A DNA stretch of 64,000 nucleotides from Nelumbo lutea (Eukaryota > Streptophyta > Magnoliopsida > Proteales > Nelumbonaceae): positions 86,024,076-86,088,075 of the forward strand of contig JAKGHH010000002.1 of the NCBI GenBank assembly GCA_022828595.1, in the 5' to 3' direction. The notes below the pieces were generated by a model. The model was not told the origin of the DNA, ran no database searches, and saw only the letters and a program-made list of their open reading frames with translations. The position numbers and the translations under genes are program-made. This document shows, piece by piece, positions 1 to 11,711 of the stretch (the first letter of the stretch is position 1; the number at the start of each line of letters is the position of its first letter).

Positions 1-11
1 GAGAATTTCTT

Positions 12-1763
12 TCAGACCAACCAGCGGTAGAGCTTGAATCCAAAGTGGTACAAGCTCGAGCCATACTCCATTTGGAGGTCGTGATACTCCAGGGAGTCCT
101 TGAAGTCCCAGACCACCCTCTCTCGCACGGCCTCCACCATGGTGTCGAAGTTTCGAGTTCGGTCAAGAAGTGTGGACTCTAAGTCCCGAAGCTGTTGGAG
201 AAGGAGCTCCCTCTCCGCGGCCACCCTCGATGACTGCTCCCTGTAGAGTGCGCTCTCCTTGGAAAGTCTGATGATCTATGCCTCTTGGTCCTGGACGAGC
301 TGCTCCTGAGACTTGCTTCCCTTGCGAGTGTGAAGGAGCTCACCCCGGGTTTGGTCGAGCTCGCCTTGGAGCTTCTAAACGATGACCCTCTGATTATGAG
401 CGTCGCCAGAGTGGATGTTCGTCTGGAAGGCCATGGCGTGGATGTCGGAGTTCACCTGTCAACAGGAGACTAAGGTCAGAATGCAGCAAAAGGAAGCGAA
501 AGACAAGGAGAGGGAAAGGACCATTTACCACCATATAGTGAGTGGAGGCAAGCATGGCGAGATCCCCGAGCTCCATCTCCCCCCACTTAGTGATCTCCTC
601 ATGGCAAATCGCCCTTCGGCTCTTACGCCTGGTCACCACATAATCATTAATACCCTCCCAGCTTCCCACTAGGAGCCGTGGGTGGAGAAACGGATGAGAA
701 GGACCAGGAGGAATCACCCCTTGCTGCAAGAGATCACCCTCCTCGAGGCCAACTCCACCAGCACCTCCTTCAGATGGAGGTAGTGGAACTTCAAGCGGTG
801 GAGAAGTGAAGTCTGGTTCTGCATACTCGAACTCAGTACCCTCAGAGGTGGGAGTCCGGTCAAGATGCGATCTCTTCACTTTGCGCTTCTAGTTGCTTGA
901 GAGGAGCCGGCGTGCGTCAACACTATACATGGTGGCTGCCAAAAAACCACAAGATATTAGTTCAATAAGAAACAAAATGCATGTATACACTATTGTTACA
1001 AGGCACTATGCGACCTAAAAGGACAACCTATCCAGGCTCAAGCTGGCCTGCACGAGCTTCTCCTCGGTCAAGTAGTCCGAACAAAAGAAGCCTATTGATG
1101 CCTAGCACAACATCATTTTTTGAGTTTTAGGGTCCAGCTCAGCCCCGGGGTCCTGGATGTCACCCCTCCAAGAAGTTGGGAAGGGCCAGCCCTCGGGGTT
1201 ACGAACCACAAAATAATCCTGCTTCCAGGTGGGAATCTTGTTTGGTAGCTTGTACAAGAGCTTATAGCCACAGCGGGGAGAGAGGTAGTAAAAACGCCTT
1301 TTCAGAGGATCTCTAGGAGCGGCATTTTTGATACAGAGAATAGAAGCAAAAATGTCAAGGTTCAAAGGGAGGCAATACTCATAACACAAAGAAATGGTCC
1401 CAACCATGTTTCGGATAGCACCTTCACTATTAGGGGGTGCAGGGGAAGATGCAGGCCAGCCTCGAGCTATTGCTGGAAAATAACTATCTCATTGGGACCA
1501 TGCTCCCAAGGGAAGTTACCAGTGGGGAGACTGTAGATGAGGCCCCCAGGAAGGTGAAAATAGCGGATTTGAGACATGAGTCTCTCCACCATCATTGAGG
1601 AAGAACCAAAGGTGTCAGGCTCCCTCCCCCGAGAAGTAGAGACCACATCACTGGATGTGTCCCAAGCCTCCGAAACCTGCTCCCATGCTCCCCCGGAGCT
1701 TGAGGAATTGTCGTCATCCTGGTTACCATCCCGATAATAAGTATGGTACGGATACCTAGACAT
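12..1763 (-). pseudogene. Broken antisense ORF of a Tat-like element (Transposase_28-type protein)
   Basis: The reading starts at an ATG at 1763 (MSRYPYHTYY) and ends with YRWLV then a stop near 12. Visible parts in order: an acidic Ser-rich N-terminus (about 1760-1640), a middle block with WKQDYFVVRNPEGWPFP (about 1230-1160) typical of proteins annotated as 'putative gypsy type transposon', a Pro/Gly-rich linker (about 860-700), and a C-terminal coiled coil ending DFKDSLEYHDLQMEYGSS (about 240-20). Several stops and frame changes break it. A 92-nt stretch bounded by GT and AG (1027 down to 936) resembles an intron but does not restore frame. The function of this family is unknown; it is carried antisense between pol and 3' LTR. 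Homology to the family is my recognition, not a search result. Confidence 0.6.
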
Positions 1764-1901
1764 GATTGATAGGGATTGAGACTCATCGGAAAAGACAAAA
1801 TGAAGTGAACAGAAGAGCTCTAGTAGACTAGATGGATGCACGACCTCAGAATCCAAAGACAACAAGATAGCATGAAAGGAAATGAGGCCTAGGGGGCCCT
1901 C

Positions 1902-1910
1902 CTATTTATA
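1902..1910 (-). promoter_or_regulatory. TATA box upstream of the antisense ORF
   Basis: TATAAATAG reads on the minus strand, about 140 nt before the candidate ATG at 1763. No LTR end or primer-binding site lies between it and the ORF, so the antisense ORF seems to have its own promoter rather than use an LTR. That it is active is inference. Confidence 0.5.
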
Positions 1911-2159
1911 GCCACTACGCCCCCAAATCAATGGCCCGGATTAAGGAAGATCTGACGGCTCATAGTCAAGCTGACTGCATGCCTTCTAAAACCGAAATGT
2001 GACTGGTTGCACATCTCCCATTATTGAGATAATGGCGGCTGTGCGACATTCGGAGTTAAGAGCCACTTTAGTGCGTTTTTGGTATTCGAAAAGTCAGAAA
2101 TCCCCTGATTCCCACGCATGCATTTAATATGAGCAGTCAATCAAGTTTGAATTTTGATC

Positions 2160-2164
2160 AAATC
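2160..2164. repeat. Target site duplication of copia-1 (left)
   Basis: AAATC lies directly before the LTR end and is repeated exactly at 11640-11644. Five base pairs is the usual duplication made by Ty1/copia integrases. Confidence 0.9.
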
Positions 2165-4118
2165 TGAAGGGATGGGAAATCCATCACATGAACGCCCAAG
2201 ATTGCGGAATAAAGAGGGTGAATTTCAAAAAATTTTCTCTCCCTTCAACTGGGAATCGAATTCCCTATTTAGAAAATCATATTTTCAAGGATCATTCTTA
2301 AACCATAAACTGAACCAGATCTGAACCAAAAGGAGGAGAGAGAGATAATACTTGATACAAAGAAACAATATCTCTCAATGGAGGTGTTCACGCCCAAGAT
2401 AGAAACCAAAATCTGCTCCCACTGAAGATGGCGCAGTGCAAGGTGGAGCAGAATCAGTAGTGTCCTTCCTAAGAACTTGATTCTTACCAAGAATCACCTA
2501 GGCGGCTTGTGAATACAACTCCTACCAATCTTTTCTCCAAAAGATTGGAATCAAGACCCAATCTTGATTTCTCCCAAGCAATGGAGGTCGAACTGCAATA
2601 GGCGGCGGCTGCAGGAAGGAGGCGGCTAGAGAGTATTTGCAGGGTGCAGAATTCTCTCTTTTGTGATCTCAGCTCTGGAGACAAGACTATTGCTGGTGAG
2701 TTTGTTGGATGTATAAATGCTGCCGCCCCCTCTTCCTTTTATAGACATAAAAGGGATCAGCTCCTAATCCCATTAGGAGTTGCTAACCCAAATCATATCT
2801 GGATTAGAAGTCCCTTTAAGATAAGGGATAATCCTTATCTTATTTGCAGATTAGATCAGCCAGCTCCTAATATAATTAGGAAGTTTCCAAATCTAAATCT
2901 CATTTAGATCTTGGACTCTCTGAGTGGATAGGGTGTGGGCCCAATCCTATCAGTTGATCTTATCTCAGAATTCACCCTTTAAAGACTAATCAAATTAGCC
3001 CAGTTTGAAATGGGCTTGAGGCCCATTTAGGGTTATGTATTCACTAAGCCTTCCAAACTGCTGCCCAGTTGGGCTTCCTTGTATGGTGTGGGACCTAAAC
3101 ATTGATCTACACATCAGCTACATGGGTTCAGCCCAGCCTTTGTTACAAGGCCTGGCCGAATACACTATTATGGATAGTGCACCTCCTGAAACCCATCAGA
3201 TGGGCTCTATGGGCCCAACACTTACCCTAAGTGGTCCCTGGGCCAAGCCACCTTGTAATACCAAGGGACTGTGGGCAGATGCAAGATTAGCCCATCAGGT
3301 ATTATCCTCAATGGCCTTACACATAACCTCTCTGCCCATAATGATCATACACTGCCCGACAAGAGAGGACCTCTCCCTCGGCTGCAAGGAACAGTGTTGC
3401 ACACTCTCAAGTATGGATCCCAGGAATTAAAACCTTTTGCAAATCATTTCGAAACCATAATTTATATACTTTTATATCTCATATAAAATATATTTTGCAA
3501 AACAAATCTCAACGATTGAAATCGACTGCCAGCAGTCTTGGTTTCCATCAATGAGAGTGCATCCCCGATCATTACCTTTGTCCGACAAAGGGGTTGATCC
3601 TGTCACTATGATCACCCACTCAGATGAATTCTCAGACTGTCCCAACATTCCCAGATTTTGACCCCCGCTAAGGATCTCACTGATTGGTACATCAAAGACA
3701 GCCCAATCCGACACCTAGTGCAGTATCATAATCGAGTCTAGGGGTCGGGTGTAACTTTCCAGTTTTTCCCATCAATCTCTAAGGTCTAGGGCAATACTGG
3801 AAATCTGTTCCAGTTCAAAGATTCAATTAATCCCACACTGTATGTGCCGAGGGTCTCACCCCGGTAGCTGAGACAAGCCACCCCAACCGACTTGGTGGCA
3901 CCATAGTGTTAGCCTTGTCAGAATAGGTCTCCCAGACTGACCCACTAGCTGTGAACATTCTAAACTAACACGAGTCTCATTAAGTGTCCAGTTTAAGGGT
4001 ATTACACAGAAACATACCAAGGGAACATGAATCAAATATGTACTTTTATTCATTTACAATAAACTCATAAAGTACATCATTTTTTATTGAAGCTAAGGGC
4101 ATACAAAACTGTCTAACA
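2165..4118 (-). repeat. 3' LTR of copia-1
   Basis: On the minus strand it starts TGTTAGACAG and ends CCCTTCA. It matches 9688-11639 along its whole length. A TATAAAAGG box lies on the minus strand at 2736-2744. Confidence 0.92.
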
Positions 4119-4130
4119 GCTCCCACTTGC
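4119..4130 (-). other. Polypurine tract of copia-1
   Basis: GCAAGTGGGAGC on the minus strand directly precedes the LTR start. The same tract precedes the LTRs of A, B and D, and marks the plus-strand DNA primer in reverse transcription. Confidence 0.85.
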
Positions 4131-4132
4131 AC

Positions 4133-7100
4133 TTAGGTCCAATCTGGTACTAGCCGGAGTCCCATGCTTTCCACGTGTTTCTCAAACACTTTCTGTGATA
4201 GTGGCTTAGTCAATCCACATTCTTCGTTGATGCTACCTCTTAATATCATCCTTTTGTAGGTCCAGCATTGTCATACAACAGTGGAATGGGTGATGTGCTG
4301 AATTCCAAATTCAGGAATGAACACCTTCATTCATAAGGCAACCTCACTTACGGCAATGCATTCGGCTTCGGTCGTTGAGTCTGCAGTGGACCCCTATTTG
4401 CTGCTTTTCCAGCAAACAGCACATGATCCTATCGTGAAAACATATCCAGATGTAGACTTTCTATCATCTGGATTCGATTGGAAATCGGCATCTATATACC
4501 CTTGGATCTGTAGTGAGCTACCATCGAATACTAGACAAAACTCTTTTGTCCTTCGAAGGTACTTAAGTATGTTTTTCACAGCAGTCCAATGCTCCTGCCC
4601 TAGGTTGGCCTGAAATCTGCTTACTACACTCACTGCCTGAGCAATGTTAGGGTGAGTGCATAGCATGGCATACATGATGCTCCCTATGACAGAGGCATAG
4701 GGAACGTCTTTCATGCCATCAATCTCCTCAAAAGTCTTGGGAGACATCTTCTTGGAGAGAGTGACTCCGTGCCTGAAAGGAACATTTCCTTTCTTGGAGT
4801 TTCCATGCTGTATCTTTTGACTATTTTGTCAATGTAGGCAGATTGGGATAATCCTATTATCCGCTTCGATCTATCTCTATAGAGTCGAAGACCCAGTATA
4901 TAGGACGCCTCTCCTAGATCTTTCATGGAGAATTACTGTAAAAGCCATACTTTCACCATAGTCAACATTCCTACATCATTCCCAATGAGTAGAATGTCAT
5001 CTACATACAGAACCAAGAAAGTAACCTTATCTCCACTATACTTCCTGTAAACACAGGGTTCATCCGGATTCTGCTCGAAGTCAAATGATTTCATAGCAGA
5101 GTCAAGACGGATGTTCCAACTTCTAGAAGTTTGCTTAAGTCCATAGATGGATCTATTAAGTTTACATACCATGTTTTCCTGACCCGTAGCTATGAAGCCT
5201 TGCGGCTGCTGCATATAGATATCTTCAGTAAGATCTCCATTCAGGAATGCAGTTTTGACATCCATTTGCTAAATCTCATAATCATGGTATGCTGCTACAG
5301 CTAGCAGGATCCTAATGGATTTAAGCATGGCCACAGGTGAAAAGGTTTCTTTATAATCAATGCCCACTTTCTGAGTGTACCCTTTTGCCACCAGACGAGC
5401 TTTGAAGGTCTCAACCCTACCATCGGGGCCCTTCTTCCTCTTGTAAATCCATTTGCAACCGATTTCTTTTACCCCGAAGGGCGGATCTACTAGAGTCCAG
5501 ACTCCATTGGTCTCCATTGAGTCCATCTCTGCTTTCATGGCCTCCACCCACTTCTGGGAATCTATGTCCAACATAGCTTCCGCATAAGTCACGGGATCCT
5601 CATCACTAGTCAAGGTTTCTACCAGGTAACTATCCTGGTTATAACCATAATGGACTGGTGGCCTGGATACCTGAGTGGATCTTCTAGGTTGGTCACTACC
5701 TGGAACTTGTGGGACAATTCCCATTGCTCCTGAGCTTTCCTCATCAAGAACAATTTCCTGACGATGGGTGTCCAGGATGTAATCGGTCTCCAAGAACTGG
5801 GCATTTCGACTACAGAACACTTTCTGCTCATTTGGGTCAGAGAAAAGGTAACCTGCAGAGCCTTTTGGGTAGCCTACAAATAGGCAATGACTGGTCTTGG
5901 ATTCCAACTTGTCTACACTCGTTCTTTTAACGTTTGCTGGACAATCCCAAATCTTCAAGTGTCTGACACTTGGTTTCTTTCTAGTCCAAAGTTCATATGG
6001 AGTATTCGGAACCGATTTGGTTGGAACCCGATTCAGCATGTAAATCGCAGTCTCTAATGCGTAACCCCAAAAGGATGTGGGTAACTCTGAATGTATGAGA
6101 AGTGACCGGACCATATCCAATAAGGTCCTATTCCTCCTCTCTGAAACACCGTTAGGTTGTGGTGTAGCAGGAGGAGCTAATTGTGATACAATCCCATTGT
6201 CCTTTAAGTAGTCCCTAAACTCATCAGAGAGATACTCGCCACCTCGATCAGATCGAAGGGCTTTAATTTCTCTCCCCATCTGTTTCTCGACCTCTTATCT
6301 AAACTCTTTGAACTTTTCAAAGGATTCAGACTTGTGTCTCATTAGGTACATGTAACCATATCTTGAGAAATCATCTGTGAAGATGATGAAATACACGTGT
6401 TGAATCCGTGTCCTAACACTCAGGGGACCACATACACCAGTATGTATTAGGTCAAGTGTGCCTGTACATCTTTCAGGCTTATCGTTAAATGGTCGTTTCG
6501 TCATCTTGCCTTGTAGGCAAGGCTCATAGGAGGGAAGATCTTCTACAGTTAGAAAATCCAAAGGACCATCATTTACCAACCTTGTGATTCGGTCAACACC
6601 GATGTGGCCAAGTCGGTAATGCCACAGACACGTGGGATTAACTGTATCACGGGCTCTCTTCTTGGGAATTTCAGCCGACGTAGTTTCGGTTATGTTAGTT
6701 TCTAGAGAAGGATGTAGAACATAGTGACTATTCTCCAGTTCCCCGTATGCAATGAATCTGTTATTTCTTTAAATAGTAATCGTATTACTAAAGAAGACAG
6801 AATAACCATCTGCACACAGTTTTGAAACAGAAATCAAATTTCTTCTTAAGTTTTGTACATAAAGACAATCTTTTAGTACAACTTTTCCTTCTCTAAAAAT
6901 TAACTCCATGGTTCCTATTGCCGCGGCTGCAACAGTTGCAGTAGTCCCCAAGTAGAGATTGACTTCTCCTTCACTCAGCCTTCTGCTTACCTTGAACCCC
7001 TGCAGTGAGTTACATGCATGAGTTGAAGCCCAGGAGTCAATACACCAGGACGCAGAAGCTACCAATAAGTTGGTTTCTATAACACAAGTTTCGAAATTAC

Positions 7101-7887
7101 CTTTCTTGGATTCCAGGTAGGCAGGACAATTCCTTTTCTAGTGGTCGGTCTTCTTGCAGAAGTGACAGGCATCTGATGCTTTGTCTTTCTTCTGCCTTTT
7201 GCCCTTAGTGGCTTTCTTCTAAGGCTTCTTTGCCTTCCTCTTTCTCTTGCCCGTTTTGCTAGCTTCAATAAGCATAGCTACAGGCTCATCCTATTTTATC
7301 AGTTCTTCAGCTCTTTGCAACATATTGTTGAGCTCTTGCAAGCTGACATTCAGCTTGTTCATGTTATAGTTCATGATGAACGGATTAAAAGAAGGAGGCA
7401 AAGAATTAAGGATAGCATCTATCTGGGTTGCAAGGTCCAACCCGGATCCAAGAGCCTTCAGTTCATTGATGTAACCCATAATCCGAAGACAATGGTCGTG
7501 AACTTGTTGGCCCTTGGACATTTGAGTGGTCATGAACTGCTTCAAGAACTTTTGCTGAGTAGAACGGTTCTGCTCTTCATACATCGTCCTCAGGCTGTCC
7601 AATATGTCCTTGGCAAGTTCGATCAGATCGAACTACCTCTGTATTGGGTTGTCCAATGAGGCAATGATGTAACACCGGGCTAGGGAGTTTTTCTCCTCCT
7701 ATTCCTGATAGTCTCTCCTTCGGGCCTCAGAAGCCCTATCTCCTGGATGCTCTGGGGCAGGATTCTTTGCCACTTTGTCCAGCTTTTCTGAAACTAGGAC
7801 CAACATAAGGTTCCTGTACCAATCGGCGTAGCTTGGGCCCTTAAGCTTGTTGTCATCAAGAAGCTTTGCAAAAGATCCGTTTGCCAT
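4133..7887 (-). pseudogene. gag-pol: Copia-1 gag-pol polyprotein, degraded
   Basis: It starts at MANGSFAKLLDDNKLKGPSY (7887), which aligns with the starts in A, B, C and D, and ends ...LVPDWT with a TAA at 4133. Domains on the minus strand: gag to about 7270; zinc knuckle CHFC...H near 7170-7140, with its Trp codon now a stop; protease near 7046-7030 reading DSWAS instead of DSGAS; integrase zinc region LWHYRLGH near 6615; integrase core about 6450-6100, where the first catalytic Asp is lost (HTGVCG) while RSDRGGEY and SERRNR remain; RT with YVDD at 5007-4996; RNase H from about 4750. RNase H lacks the stretch around HIERKYH. At least four stops or frameshifts separate the pieces, so no full protein can be made. 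Confidence 0.92.
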
Positions 7888-9674
7888 TTTCTGATAAAAG
7901 AGCAATCATCAGTCCACAACCTAATTTGATTCATGTTCATTTCATAGATATGGATTTTAATCCATGATCCATTTCCATTTATTCATCTCTGAGATTTCCC
8001 TCCTTTCTTAGTGACGGAGACTACGGGTTGTCTCTGGAAATGTGGGAAATCACATAGGGTGCATGGAGCCAACTGTTTCAGCTGCATAACCCCACCACCA
8101 CCTTTCTATGAAGGATCATATCCACTCATAATATGAGTTTTCCCTTTGGTCTCTGTCAGACAAGGTTCAGAGCTGTTTTCAGGTAAACCTTTCTGTCCAG
8201 TGAGTGCTTACCCATCATATTCGTGAACGCCAAGGTACCGTGAGAGAGTTTCCATTTTCTGGTGAAGCCCCTCCCACATCGGTCTATGACGCCCCTATCA
8301 TCTTATGAAACACTCAGGCAAGCCCAACAGCAAATGGATAGCCCATTTTCTGGTGCGTTTCCTCATTACTGAAGGACCCATCCTCATGCTAATGATGGAA
8401 GGCCTTTAGAGAGTTCATCATATGAATCTCCCTATCACATGCACTCATATTAGCTGGAGGGAACAAATAATTATGCCCTAGTTTGATTTAGGTCAAACCA
8501 AAGTGGCTCCCACTGACTTTCATAAAGCCAGATTTCAGTGGGCCTTAAATCGGCTAGGGTTCCGCACGTAACCTCTCGATGAGGTGTGGGGCCCACCACT
8601 GAGGGAGGTCATCCAATGACCAAAAGGGAGACCATGGCAATGATGTGCATTCAGCCATGGTGTGCACAAGAGCCACTGTCAAATGAGCATGGGCCAAGTA
8701 CTTATGGCCCATGTACGCAACACATCACACATCCATACATCTCATGTAGGGATAAATTGATCCAATCAATTAATTATCTGTAAGGCCCGTTGGAAGCCCG
8801 TTAAAATTCCATAATATTAACCATTAATATTATCTAGGTATATGGGCTGAATTAGGGTTACCCAGTTCGGACCATATAGCTTTATCCTTTAAAATGGGCT
8901 TTTTGCAGTTTTAACTATTTAAAACTGGGCCTTTACAGGTTGGGCCGAATTAAACATTTAATTAAATATCAATCATCAGGCCCATTAGTGGGAAAATTAG
9001 GGCTGACTTTCAGCCTTGATTAAACCCTAGATTTGGTCCAAACAGTTTGAACCAATCTTGGTTCGAATGGGTCTAGGGTTTGATTTTTAATTAAATCCTT
9101 AATTCAAGAAAATAATATGAAATTAAATAACTGATAAAAGAAAAACAAAAATCAGTTAATCAGGGCTGTTCGCACACTCCATCCTGCAAAACAGAGGTTA
9201 GATCACAGATTGCAGTTTCTCAAACTGCAAATCGCAGATAGCGAATCTCCCATCTGCGAAATCTCCTTCTCTGTGCCGCCATCTTCGATCCAAAATTAAA
9301 ATAAATAGAAATCCTATTTCTATTAATTATTACATCAGATCGAATGCCTATACATTGAGTCTAAAAATAAAAAAAAAAATTATTTACAGACCAAATGTAA
9401 TAAATAAATTCAATAAACTGCAAATCTTGCAGTTCTCCCTACGCAAATCAAGATTTCGATCTCCTCTTGTACGAACAGCCCATAAATCAAGAAAATTATA
9501 AAGAACTATTCTAAATAATAATTAGATTTATTTAAAATTAATTTCAGATTATTTGCCCATTTGTTTTGGGAACAAATTTCCCAAAACCCATATCTGCGCA
9601 AATTGGGTAGAACGCCTTCTCCCTATTTGCGTAGGTTCAGATCTGAAATAGAATGGTTCAAGATTTGAAGCATG
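7888..9674 (-). other. Untranslated leader of copia-1
   Basis: About 1.79 kb between primer-binding site and gag start holds no coding sequence I can recognise. It is clearly homologous to the leaders of A, B, C, D and G. A short hairpin-capable segment (on the minus strand AGCACTCACTGGACAG, near 8197-8212) is kept in all full leaders. Packaging or dimer signals would be expected here in retroelements, but none can be assigned. Confidence 0.7.
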
Positions 9675-9686
9675 GCTCTGATACTA
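9675..9686 (-). other. Primer-binding site of copia-1
   Basis: TAGTATCAGAGC on the minus strand, one base from the LTR end, matches the plant initiator-Met tRNA site TGGTATCAGAGC with one mismatch. Elements A-D and G have the exact site. Confidence 0.88.
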
Positions 9687-9687
9687 C

Positions 9688-11639
9688 TGAAGGGATGGGA
9701 AATCCATCACATGGATGCCCAAGATTGTGGAATAAAGGGGCAAATTTCAAAAATTTTTCTCTCCCTTCAACTGGGAATCGAATTCCCTACTTATAAAATC
9801 ATATTTTCAAGGATCATTCTTTAACCATAAACTGAACCAGATCTGAACCAAAAGGAGGAGAGAGAGATAATACCTGATACAGAGAAACAATATCTCTCAA
9901 TGGAGGTGTTCACGCCCAAGATAGAAACCAAAATCTGCTCCCACTGAAGATGGCGTAGTGCAAGGTGGAGCAGAATCAACAATGTCCTTCCTAAGAACTT
10001 GATTCTTCCCAAGAATCACCTGGGCGACTTGTGAATACAACTCCTACCAATCTTTTCTCCAAAAGATTGGAACCAAGATCCAATCTTGATTTCTCCCAAG
10101 CAATGGAGATCGAACTGCAATAGGCGGCGGCTACAAGAAGGAGGTGGCTAGAGAGTATTCGTAGGGTGCACAATTCTCTCTTCTATGATCTCAGCTCTGA
10201 AGACAAGACTATTGCTGGTGAGTCTGTTGGATGTCTAAAGGTTGCCGCCCCCTCTTCCTTTTATAGACTTAAAAGGGATCAGCTCCTAATCCCATTAGGA
10301 GTTGCTAACCCAAATCATATCTGGATTAGAAGTCCCTTTAAGATAAGGGATAATCCTTATCTTATCTACAAATTAGATCAGTCAGCTCCTAATCTAATTA
10401 AGAAGTTTCCAAATCTAAATCTCATTTAGATCTTGGACTCTCTGAGTGGATAGGGTGTGGGCCCAATCCTATCAGCTGATCTTATCTCAGAATTCGCCCT
10501 TCAAAGACTAATCAAATTAACCCAGTTCAATGGGCTTGAGGCCCATTTAGGGTTATGTATTCACTTAGCCTTCCAAACTGTTGCCCAGTTGGGCTTCCTT
10601 GTATGGCGTGGGACCCAAACATTGATCTACACATCAGCCACATGGGTTCAGCCTAGCCTTTGTTACAAGGCCTGGCCGAATACACTATTATGGACAATGC
10701 ACCCCCTGAAACCCATCAGATGGGCTCTATGGGCCCAACACTTACCCTAAGTGGTCCCTGGGCCAAGCAACCTTGTAACACCCAGGGACTGTGGGTAGAT
10801 GCAAGATTAGCCCATCAGGTATTATCCTCAATGGCCTTACACTTAACCTCTCAGCCCATAATGATCATACACTACCCGACAAGAGAGGACCTCTCCCTCG
10901 GCTGCAAGGAACAGTGTTGCACTCTCTCAAGTATGGATCCCTGGAATTAAAACCTTTTGCAAATCATTTCGAAACCATAATTTATATACTCTTATATCTC
11001 ATATAAAATATATTTTGCAAAATAAATCTCAACGATTGAAATCGGCTACCGGTAGTCTTGGTTTCCTTCAGTGAGAGTGCACCCCGATCCTTACCTTTGT
11101 CCGATAAAGGGGCTGATCCTGTCACTATGATCACCCACTCAGATGAATTCTCAGACTATCCCAACATACCCAGATTTTGACCCCCCGCTAAGGATCTCAC
11201 TGATTGGTACATCAAAGACAGCCCAATCTGACACCTAGTGCAGTATCATAATCGAGTCTAGGGATCAGGTGTAACTTTCCAGTTTTGCCCATCAATCTCC
11301 AAGGTCCAGGGCAATACTGGAAATCTGGTCCAGTTCAAAGATTCAATTAATCCCACACTGTATGTGCCTAGGGTCTCACCCCGATAGCTGAGACAAGCCA
11401 CCCCAACCAACTTGGTGGCACCACAGTGTCAGCCTTGTCAGGAAAGGTCTCCCTAGACCGACCCACTGGCTGTGAACATTCTAAACTAACACGAGTTTCA
11501 TTAAGTGTCCAGTTTAAGGGTATTACACAGAAACATACCAAGGGAACATGAATCAAATATGTACTTTTATTCATTTACAATAAACTCATAAAGTACATCA
11601 TGTTTTATTGAAGCTAGGGGCGTACAAAACTGTCTAACA
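9688..11639 (-). repeat. 5' LTR of copia-1
   Basis: TG...CA-bounded 1952-bp repeat matching 2165-4118. In minus orientation it begins at 11639 and ends beside the primer-binding site. Confidence 0.92.
10257..10265 (-). promoter_or_regulatory. TATA box in copia-1 5' LTR
   Basis: TATAAAAGG on the minus strand lies about 570 nt from the LTR end next to the primer-binding site. The same motif is present in the other LTR and, on the plus strand, in the LTR of element A. It would set the RNA start of the element. Confidence 0.6.
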
Positions 11640-11644
11640 AAATC
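11640..11644. repeat. Target site duplication of copia-1 (right)
   Basis: AAATC, identical to 2160-2164. Confidence 0.9.
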
Positions 11645-11694
11645 AACCTGTCACACTTCCTGAACTCCTCACACTAAGGCAACACTCTTAGCCC

Positions 11695-11711
11695 GAGGAA
11701 TGGGGGGCAAT
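11695..11711 (+). other. Polypurine tract of the Tat-like element
   Basis: GAGGAATGGGGGGCAAT is a purine-rich plus-strand run directly before a TG-starting LTR, the usual gypsy arrangement. Confidence 0.7.

Larger units (their letters stand above)
1..2164 (+). mobile_element. Tat-like Ty3/gypsy element, 3' part, left half
   Basis: This segment carries a minus-strand ORF and its upstream region. It continues at 11640 after the copia-1 insertion, where a polypurine tract and a plus-oriented LTR follow. The order antisense ORF, polypurine tract, 3' LTR is known from Tat-lineage gypsy elements such as maize Grande. Element polarity (+) is taken from the polypurine tract and LTR TATA box, not from the ORF. 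Gag and pol would lie left of the window and are not seen. The lineage assignment is inference from layout and ORF family. Confidence 0.6.
2165..11639 (-). mobile_element. Copia-1, complete-structure Ty1/copia retrotransposon (Angela-like)
   Basis: The 9475-bp element has two LTRs of 1954 and 1952 bp, a primer-binding site, a long leader, one gag-pol region, a polypurine tract and a 5-bp target duplication. Size, LTR length and domain order (gag, protease, integrase, RT, RNase H) fit Angela/BARE-type copia elements. It sits inside the 3' part of a Tat-like gypsy element, between its antisense ORF and polypurine tract. The coding region is broken and RNase H carries a deletion shared with element A. 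LTR pairs differ at several positions by eye, so the insertion is not recent. Confidence 0.93.

Noticed and set aside
12..1763. A host gene
   Set aside because: The ORF is broken, matches transposon-type proteins and lies just upstream of a polypurine tract and LTR once copia-1 is removed.
4317..4613. Plus-strand 98-codon ORF, repeated at 38159-38551 and 63446-63724
   Set aside because: It recurs only because it is antisense to the conserved RNase H coding region of each copia copy.
7315..7659. Plus-strand 114-codon open frame
   Set aside because: It is the opposite-strand shadow of copia-1 gag; the minus frame has clear family motifs.
9675..9686. A tRNA gene end
   Set aside because: The match is only the 12-nt complement of the initiator-Met tRNA 3' end beside an LTR, which is a primer-binding site; no cloverleaf surrounds it.
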